12,173 nt of DNA from Fimbriimonadales bacterium (GTDB lineage: Bacteria > Armatimonadota > Fimbriimonadia > Fimbriimonadales > Fimbriimonadaceae), in contig JAPLCS010000380.1 in the NCBI GenBank assembly GCA_026392145.1, forward strand, positions 1-12,173, in the 5' to 3' direction. The notes under the pieces are model-generated. The model was not told where the DNA came from, searched no databases, and saw only the letters and a program-made list of their open reading frames with translations. The number at the start of each line of letters is the position of its first letter. Position 1 is the first letter of the stretch. Positions 7,787-12,173 of this stretch are shown in pieces. Made by a program: the position numbers and the translations under genes.

Positions 7787-9227
7787 CGATTTTCTTTCAC
7801 GTCGCGAACTACTGAGGAGCAGTGCTCTTGGGTTCGGGAATTTGGCGTTTTTGAGTTTGCTTGCTGAGCAGTCGATGGCAAGTGGCGGTAGTGTGCTTGG
7901 GAACGGTTTCCAGGGTGGGGGGAAAGGCAAAGAAAGTCTGAATCCTTTGGCGCCCAAGGCTCCACAGTTTCCTGCACGTGCCAAGCGAGTTATTTTTGTG
8001 TTTTTGCATGGTGGCCCTAGCCAAGTTGACACCTTTGATCCTAAGCCATTGTTGACTCGAGATCACGGGAAGCCATTTACTGGTCAGATGCCACGAATCG
8101 TGTCGAGTCCGACTGGGAACTTGCTCAAGAGCCCGTGGGAATTTAAGCATTACGGCGAGAGCGGTATTGAAGTGAGCGACTTGTTCCCTCATGTCGGTAG
8201 TTGCGTGGATGATCTTTGCTTTATCAATTCAATGTATGGATCTAACTCTCGGCATGGTGGTGCGTTGTTGGAACTGCACACTGGAAGTGACACCTTTGTT
8301 CGACCTTCTATGGGATCGTGGGTGACTTATGGACTTGGTACAGAAAATCAAAATCTTCCCGGATTTTTGACTATTTGTCCTACTTTGAGCCATGGAGGAG
8401 TGAACAACTGGAGTTCGGCGTTCTTGCCAGCCTATACGCAGGGCACCCCGGTGGGGAACTCAAGTATTGATGCGGGAAATGCTAAGATCCCGTTCATTCA
8501 GAATACTGAGACACCTACCGAGGCTCAGAAATTAGAAATTGAGATGCTGAAGACGTTGAGTAAGGATCAGCTTGCTCATCTGGGCCCAGATCCTGCGCTT
8601 GAGGGCCGAATTAGTTCGTTTGAACTTGCGTTTCGAATGCAACTTGCCGCTCCCGAACTTCAGGAAATTACGGGAGAATCGGAAGAGACTAAGAAGTTGT
8701 ACGGTATGGATGACCCCAAAACCAGAAGCTTTGGACATCAGTGTTTGTTGGCAAGAAGATTTTCTGAACGTGGTGTCCGGTTTGTTCAGGTGACTCACTC
8801 TTATAAATGGGACCAACACGATGCGTTGCGAAAGGATCACTCGAGCAATGCGGCTGAGGTCGATAAACCGATTGCTGGACTATTGAAAGATCTGAAAGCT
8901 CGAGGAATGCTGAAGGATACGTTGGTCATCATCAGCGGCGAGTTTGGAAGGACGCCTGTAGCCCAGGGCGACGACGGTCGGGATCATAACCCTCACGGGT
9001 TTACCACGATTTTGGCTGGCGGTGGTGTGAAGCCTGGAATCAAGTATGGTGCGACCGATGATTACGGATTCTTTTCCGTGCAAGACAAGGTACATATCCA
9101 TGACCTGCATGCCACCATGTTGCACTTACTTGGCATTGACCATACCAAGCTCACTTACTTCCACGGTGGCAGAAACTATCGTCTTACCGACGTTCATGGC
9201 AACGTCGTTAAGGGCATTCTGGCTTAG
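7776..9227 (+). CDS. DUF1501 domain protein, Tat-exported
   Basis: A 483-residue protein of the DUF1501 family (PF07394), related in fold to the sulfatase/alkaline phosphatase superfamily; no member's reaction is firmly known to me. ATG 7776 is chosen because it puts a twin-arginine signal right at the N-terminus (SRRELL at residues 8-13, followed by a hydrophobic stretch to about 30). ATG 7764 or GTG 7725 would add 4 or 17 residues. Family blocks are VIFVFLHGGPSQVDTFDPK (72-90), WDQHD (345-349), GEFGRTP (388-394), GRDHNPHGF (401-409) and HIHDLHATMLHLLG (440-453); their clustered His and Asp residues are plausible metal ligands. A Gly/Lys-rich linker (about 37-52) follows the signal. The start overlaps the upstream cytochrome gene by 11 nt, so the two are co-translated, the standard arrangement for this pair. 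Its TAG overlaps the stop of the convergent GH5 gene. Confidence 0.92.
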   Translation: MSNNDFLSRRELLRSSALGFGNLAFLSLLAEQSMASGGSVLGNGFQGGGKGKESLNPLAPKAPQFPARAKRVIFVFLHGGPSQVDTFDPKPLLTRDHGKPFTGQMPRIVSSPTGNLLKSPWEFKHYGESGIEVSDLFPHVGSCVDDLCFINSMYGSNSRHGGALLELHTGSDTFVRPSMGSWVTYGLGTENQNLPGFLTICPTLSHGGVNNWSSAFLPAYTQGTPVGNSSIDAGNAKIPFIQNTETPTEAQKLEIEMLKTLSKDQLAHLGPDPALEGRISSFELAFRMQLAAPELQEITGESEETKKLYGMDDPKTRSFGHQCLLARRFSERGVRFVQVTHSYKWDQHDALRKDHSSNAAEVDKPIAGLLKDLKARGMLKDTLVIISGEFGRTPVAQGDDGRDHNPHGFTTILAGGGVKPGIKYGATDDYGFFSVQDKVHIHDLHATMLHLLGIDHTKLTYFHGGRNYRLTDVHGNVVKGILA

Positions 9228-11044
9228 TTGTTATCTTTGCTTAGCTTCAGATTTGAATACTGAATCTTGGCTAGTTCATGTCCGCTGTGGCTGAGGGCGA
9301 CTACGCCTGCTTCGATAACTGATGGAAGGAAGTCGTTGAGCGTTGCTATGGTGGTGAAATCGCCATTGCGCTTGGTTTCAACTTTGAGTGTGCCGTTTTT
9401 GCGAGTGATTTTTAGCGTGATGCCGGGGAAAGTGGACGACTTTGTTTCACCTCCGATGACGTCTTCGCCGGCTTTCTCTCGTTTGGCGACATTGATTTCT
9501 CCGTTAGGGAAGATTGAGACGAGGAGGAATTTGGCTTCTGGAGAGAGCCCGTCTCGAAGCATGATTCCCGATTTGGTGTAGGTGTCGATGAGTTCGACGC
9601 TGTTTACAGTGACTTCAATGGTTCCATCTCCGGACAGTGTTTGGTGCAGGAATCTGAATTCATCTCGTTTTGCCCAGATATCTTTTCCGCCTCCGAACAG
9701 TTCAAAGTTGTTTGAGTTGCCAGACAATCCACCTTTGAGAGCACCTCCTACATCGGTCATGTTCCAACTGAGAAGATTTCCTTGGGGTGCAACTGTTCGG
9801 GTGGGAGCGATTTTGAATGGTTTGAGTTGATAGTTCGGGGTTCCAAGTGCGATTTGAAGGGGTTTGTTGATGAGTAAATTTTGTGTGGCAAACCCTTTGA
9901 AGTACTTTTCGATAGCAGCAAGCGAGTCGGTTTCGAAATTGATTTTTGGCATGGGGTTGGCGTTGGTCACTGCACCCCAGATTCCGGTACCCAGACCACC
10001 ATCTTTGGACATGACTTTGTAGGACCACATGGTAGTCATCCACCCGAAGGATGCGTGAGTATCAAAAGTCTTTCGCATCATATCGGCACCCCCGGCACCG
10101 TCGAATACCACGTTCATTTCGCCAATGATGAAGGGAACGTTGAGTTTTTTTACTTTTGCGGCTACGGTCTTGAGAGAGTCGAGGTGGTTCAGGTGAGTTT
10201 TGACCGTTGGTGATCCGCCGCCGAAGAGTCCCGGGTAGTAGTGCATTTGGAATCCGACGTTGTGCCAGCCCTGTTTTTTTTGTTCTCCATAGTGATCGAA
10301 GTCATCGTAGTTACCATGGGCGAACACGAGTTTTTCGGGGTCATATTTTCGGATTTCTGAGTACACCTGTTTGAACACGTCGACTTGGGTCGGTTTGGGC
10401 ATACCGTACGGTTCATTGAATGTGTCGTAGCCCATGACAGCGTTCCGGTTCCGGTACCTTTGGGCAATTTTGCCCCAGAGAGATGCCAACCGTTGTTGGT
10501 TTTCTGGCGAATCTTTGAGATGGTTTTGATCGGATCTTCCTGTATGGTCGTAGACGCTTTGACCACCTTGGGCGCCGTGCATGTCAAGCAGAATGTACAT
10601 GCCGTGTTTTTCGGCGAGATCAATGGCTCGGTCAATCCATTTGAAGGCGTCTGGTTTTAGTTTGAAGGGCTGTCGGTCATCTTCTAGTAGCCTGTAGTTC
10701 ATGGGTAAGCGAACCAGGTTGAAATTGAATTTTTTGAGGTTGGCAAAGTCTCGCTCTTGAATCCAGCTTTCTCGGTAGGTGTCCATGAGTTTGTCTTTGG
10801 CTAGTTCGCCGAATCTTTTGGTGAGTAGTTCTTCTAATCGGAATTGGTCTCCGGGAATCCCTGGGTCACCCGCATTACCGAACATCCAGAATTCGATGAC
10901 GTGCCAGTTTCCGAGGTTTGCGCCTCGAAGTATGACCTTTTTGCCCTGGCTGTTGATTAGATCCATTCCTTTGACCGTTAGTTTGGGGAGTGGCTTGGCT
11001 GCACTGGTACAGAGCATGGCGAGGGACAGGAGGGAGGTAATCAT
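9224..11044 (-). CDS. Secreted GH5-family glycosidase with C-terminal DUF1349-like domain
   Basis: A 606-residue secreted glycoside hydrolase of family GH5 (cellulase/endo-beta-glucanase clan A). From ATG 11044 the protein opens with a hydrophobic signal sequence (MITSLLSLAMLCTSAA). The TIM barrel covers about residues 20-385, with GKKVILRGANLGNWH near the start, LLDMHGAQGG, acid/base Glu211 in FNEP, His and Tyr in QMHYYPG, and nucleophile Glu309 in IIGEMN. After a linker, residues about 420-600 match the DUF1349-type concanavalin-like fold (SWNMTDVGG, GGGKDIWAKRDEFRFLHQTL, GDGTIEV, YTKSGIMLRDG), probably a glycan-binding module. The frame extends to TTG 11110, but that longer form would contain an operator palindrome and a -10-like TAAAGT. 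ATG 11044 has a Shine-Dalgarno-like CAGG 5 nt upstream, so it is preferred. The substrate (beta-glucan, mannan or other) cannot be told. Confidence 0.9.
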   Translation of the reverse strand: MITSLLSLAMLCTSAAKPLPKLTVKGMDLINSQGKKVILRGANLGNWHVIEFWMFGNAGDPGIPGDQFRLEELLTKRFGELAKDKLMDTYRESWIQERDFANLKKFNFNLVRLPMNYRLLEDDRQPFKLKPDAFKWIDRAIDLAEKHGMYILLDMHGAQGGQSVYDHTGRSDQNHLKDSPENQQRLASLWGKIAQRYRNRNAVMGYDTFNEPYGMPKPTQVDVFKQVYSEIRKYDPEKLVFAHGNYDDFDHYGEQKKQGWHNVGFQMHYYPGLFGGGSPTVKTHLNHLDSLKTVAAKVKKLNVPFIIGEMNVVFDGAGGADMMRKTFDTHASFGWMTTMWSYKVMSKDGGLGTGIWGAVTNANPMPKINFETDSLAAIEKYFKGFATQNLLINKPLQIALGTPNYQLKPFKIAPTRTVAPQGNLLSWNMTDVGGALKGGLSGNSNNFELFGGGKDIWAKRDEFRFLHQTLSGDGTIEVTVNSVELIDTYTKSGIMLRDGLSPEAKFLLVSIFPNGEINVAKREKAGEDVIGGETKSSTFPGITLKITRKNGTLKVETKRNGDFTTIATLNDFLPSVIEAGVVALSHSGHELAKIQYSNLKLSKDNN

Positions 11045-11072
11045 AAAAACCTGATTGCTTTGAATTGGGTTC

Positions 11073-11078
11073 ACTTTA
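11073..11078 (-). promoter_or_regulatory. Possible -10 element of the GH5 gene
   Basis: On the minus strand this reads TAAAGT, about 28 nt before the preferred ATG at 11044. That leaves a short leader holding the CAGG ribosome-binding site. The operator palindrome lies 9 nt upstream of this hexamer, between the -10 and -35 positions, where a repressor would block transcription. The hexamer is weak on its own. Confidence 0.3.
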
Positions 11079-11087
11079 CCGAGTTTG

Positions 11088-11099
11088 CGAAACGTTTCG
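11088..11099. promoter_or_regulatory. LacI-family-type operator palindrome
   Basis: CGAAACGTTTCG is a perfect 12-bp palindrome with the AACGTT core and GAAA/TTTC half-sites typical of LacI/GalR-family regulators of carbohydrate genes (FruR-, PurR- and CcpA-type sites share this core). It lies in the GH5/GH78 divergent intergenic region, 43 nt upstream of the GH5 ATG and 68 nt upstream of the GH78 ATG. No LacI-family gene lies in this window, so the regulator must be elsewhere. Confidence 0.55.
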
Positions 11100-11140
11100 T
11101 AGAGGTTCAATTTAGAAAATTGTGGTTAGCAGGTGTATTA

Positions 11141-11166
11141 GGGTTGGGGTTGGGATAAAGTCAGGG
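11141..11166 (+). other. G-run cluster, possible G-quadruplex
   Basis: Four G-runs (11141-11143, 11146-11149, 11152-11154, 11164-11166) are separated by loops of 2, 2 and 9 nt, just before the GH78 start codon and overlapping its -10-like hexamer. This meets the usual pattern for a three-tier G-quadruplex, though the last loop is long. It may simply reflect G-rich composition. Confidence 0.3.
11156..11161 (+). promoter_or_regulatory. -10-like element immediately upstream of the GH78 gene
   Basis: TAAAGT fits TANNNT and ends 6 nt before the ATG at 11168. The AGGG between them lies too close to the ATG to serve as a normal ribosome-binding site, so a leaderless start is the simplest reading. 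No -35 box is apparent. Confidence 0.4.
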
Positions 11167-11167
11167 A

Positions 11168-11812
11168 ATGTTGCGTGAGATTCTTGTTGTTTGCCTATGT
11201 TTGCTATTGGGTGCGAGCGTAGGTGCGGAGCCTGTTGGGGGTGGGGCGATGGTGGCAAAGAATCTTCGTTGTGAAGGTGGTGTGAATCCGCTCGGTGTGG
11301 GTGAACTGAGACCCCATTTGAGTTGGAATTTGTCTGGTGGTAAGGATTCTGAGTCGATGTACCAGAGCGCTTATCGTGTGCTTGTCGCCACATCCCCTGT
11401 GTTGCTTGCCAAAGGAAATGGAGATCTTTGGGACAGCGGCAAAGTATCGAGCGGAGGACACATTGGGATTGAGTATCTTGGAAAGCCTTTGAGTTCTCGG
11501 TTGGGCTGCTACTGGAAAGTGCAAGTTTGGGACGGAGGACAGCGAACCAGTTGGAGCGATTCTGCTTATTGGGAAATGGGTCTGATTCAGGCACAAGATT
11601 GGGTTGGCAAATGGATTAATGATGGTAAGTCATCGCCAGAAAAAGAAGTTGACATGTATGGAGAAGATCCTGCGCCACTTTTCAGGAAAGAGTTCAAGGT
11701 TGGATCTGGAGTTCGTCGGGCGAGGCTGTATATTTCTGGGCTCGGTTATTATGAAGGTTGGATCCGGAGTTCGTCGGGCGAGGCTGTATATTTCTGGGCT
11801 CGGTTATTATGA
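11168..11812 (+). CDS. Alpha-L-rhamnosidase (GH78), N-terminal fragment, frameshifted
   Basis: The first part of a secreted GH78 alpha-L-rhamnosidase, which releases terminal rhamnose from pectic and other plant or bacterial glycans. A signal peptide runs from residue 1 to about 20 (LVVCLCLLLGASVGA, cut before EP). The family's N-terminal beta domain follows, with NLRCEGGVNPLGVGELRPHL, QSAYRVLVATS, DLWDSGKVSS, CYWKVQVWDGG, WEMGLIQAQDWVGKWI and LFRKEFKVGSGVRRARLYIS, each string being a separate block. At residue 196 the frame runs into the second copy of a 58-bp tandem duplication. It is then read out of frame for 18 residues (GWIRSSSGEAVYFWARLL) and stops at TGA 11810-11812. The catalytic domain lies beyond the window, so this 214-residue fragment cannot be an active enzyme by itself. 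It diverges from the GH5 gene. Confidence 0.85.
   Translation: MLREILVVCLCLLLGASVGAEPVGGGAMVAKNLRCEGGVNPLGVGELRPHLSWNLSGGKDSESMYQSAYRVLVATSPVLLAKGNGDLWDSGKVSSGGHIGIEYLGKPLSSRLGCYWKVQVWDGGQRTSWSDSAYWEMGLIQAQDWVGKWINDGKSSPEKEVDMYGEDPAPLFRKEFKVGSGVRRARLYISGLGYYEGWIRSSSGEAVYFWARLL
11696..11811 (+). repeat. 58-bp tandem duplication inside the GH78 gene
   Basis: Two adjacent copies, 11696-11753 and 11754-11811, are identical except at one site (T at 11707, C at 11765), a synonymous difference in a serine codon. Because 58 is not a multiple of three, the second copy shifts the reading frame by one and causes the stop at 11812. Deleting either copy joins the two halves of the rhamnosidase in frame, so the duplication is the sole visible lesion. 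Confidence 0.95.
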
Positions 11813-12173
11813 GGCGTCCTTGAATTCGAAAAGAATTGGTGATGAGGTTCTCGCGCCAGGTTGGACGAAGTTTGATAAGCGAGTGGGGTATCGGGTGTTT
11901 GATGTCACTTCGCAACTTGGGGAGGGAACTCATTGCTTGGGTGTGATACTTGGCAACGGTTGGTACAACCCTCTTCCACTGAAATTGTTTGGGTCGTTTA
12001 ACTTGCGAAAGGCTTTAGCAATTGGTCGGCCGAGATTTGTGGCTCAGGTTGTAATTGAATACCAGAACGGGAAGAGTGAAACGATTTCAACCGATGAGTC
12101 TTGGAAGGTTGGAGAGAGCCCGAGGCTGAAAAACAATATTTATTTGGGAGAGGTTGTTGATGCTCGGAAAGAG
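11751..12173 (+). CDS. Alpha-L-rhamnosidase (GH78), continuation in shifted frame (3' end outside window)
   Basis: This is the rest of the GH78 N-terminal region, in the frame one base off from the upstream fragment and open to the right edge (141 codons shown). It re-reads the duplicated segment correctly (VGSGVRRARLYISGLGYYE) and continues with the family's conserved blocks: ASLNSKRIGDEVLAPGWT, YRVFDVTSQLGEG, LGVILGNGWYN, and DESWKVGESPRLKNNIYLGE near the end. The family's catalytic barrel should follow outside the window. The ATG at 11751 is formed at the repeat junction and happens to be in this frame, but it has no ribosome-binding site and lies 60 nt before the upstream stop, so efficient reinitiation is unlikely. 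The clean open frame with no other lesion means either a very recent event or an artefact. Confidence 0.8.
   Translation, partial: MKVGSGVRRARLYISGLGYYEASLNSKRIGDEVLAPGWTKFDKRVGYRVFDVTSQLGEGTHCLGVILGNGWYNPLPLKLFGSFNLRKALAIGRPRFVAQVVIEYQNGKSETISTDESWKVGESPRLKNNIYLGEVVDARKE

Noticed and set aside
7484..8032. A 182-codon minus-strand open frame opposite the cytochrome/DUF1501 junction
   Set aside because: It lies entirely antisense to two strongly recognised genes; its composition is what their codons produce on the other strand.
10189..10635. A 148-codon minus-strand frame within the GH5 gene
   Set aside because: It is an out-of-frame reading of the GH5 catalytic domain, whose own frame carries both catalytic glutamates.
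11696..11811. Duplicated segment as an insertion-sequence footprint or target-site duplication
   Set aside because: The repeat is coding sequence of the host gene itself, directly abutting, with no element between the copies and no terminal inverted repeats.

Overview
The window reads as ordinary bacterial chromosome from a free-living polysaccharide degrader. No phage, insertion sequence, CRISPR, tRNA or rRNA is visible. The gene content points to Planctomycetota, Verrucomicrobiota or Armatimonadota: a planctomycete-type cytochrome (PSCyt1/DUF1549/DUF1553) next to a Tat-exported DUF1501 protein, a Gfo/Idh/MocA oxidoreductase with the C-terminal domain common in those phyla, and secreted GH5 and GH78 glycosidases. 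G+C is roughly 48 percent by eye. I lean towards Armatimonadota because several genes appear to lack a leader, but this is inference and no marker gene is present.

Layout, left to right. The C-terminal part of a Gfo/Idh/MocA oxidoreductase (to 601, +) converges on an AT-rich pair of minus-strand genes that I cannot assign (654-1061 and 1054-1737). A divergent promoter region separates these from a DNA alkylation repair (AlkD-superfamily) gene (1855-2535, +), which ends in a clear rho-independent terminator. A secreted S15/CocE-type peptidase follows on the minus strand (2577-4493). Divergent from it is a two-gene operon on the plus strand: a secreted PSCyt1-DUF1549-CBM-DUF1553 protein (4742-7786), overlapped by DUF1501 (7776-9227). 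The DUF1501 stop codon overlaps the stop of a convergent secreted GH5 glycosidase with a DUF1349-like C-terminal domain (9224-11044, -). The GH5 gene diverges from a GH78 alpha-L-rhamnosidase (11168 to beyond the right edge, +). A perfect LacI-family-type operator palindrome lies in the GH5/GH78 intergenic region.

How the genes fit together. Five of the seven complete or right-truncated assigned genes carry an apparent export signal, so most of the window makes envelope or secreted proteins for breaking down plant-type glycans (GH5, GH78) and peptides (S15). The PSCyt/DUF1501 pair is a widespread but functionally uncharacterised exported module. The sugar oxidoreductase could act on the released sugars.

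The two most striking sequence-level observations are these. First, a 58-bp tandem duplication with one mismatch (11696-11811) frameshifts the rhamnosidase, and removing one copy restores the frame. Second, a TANNNT -10-like hexamer recurs 6-9 nt before the start codon of five unit-leading genes, suggesting leaderless transcription. I found no convincing wholly new system; the least understood parts are the PSCyt/DUF1501 module and the AT-rich orphan pair.
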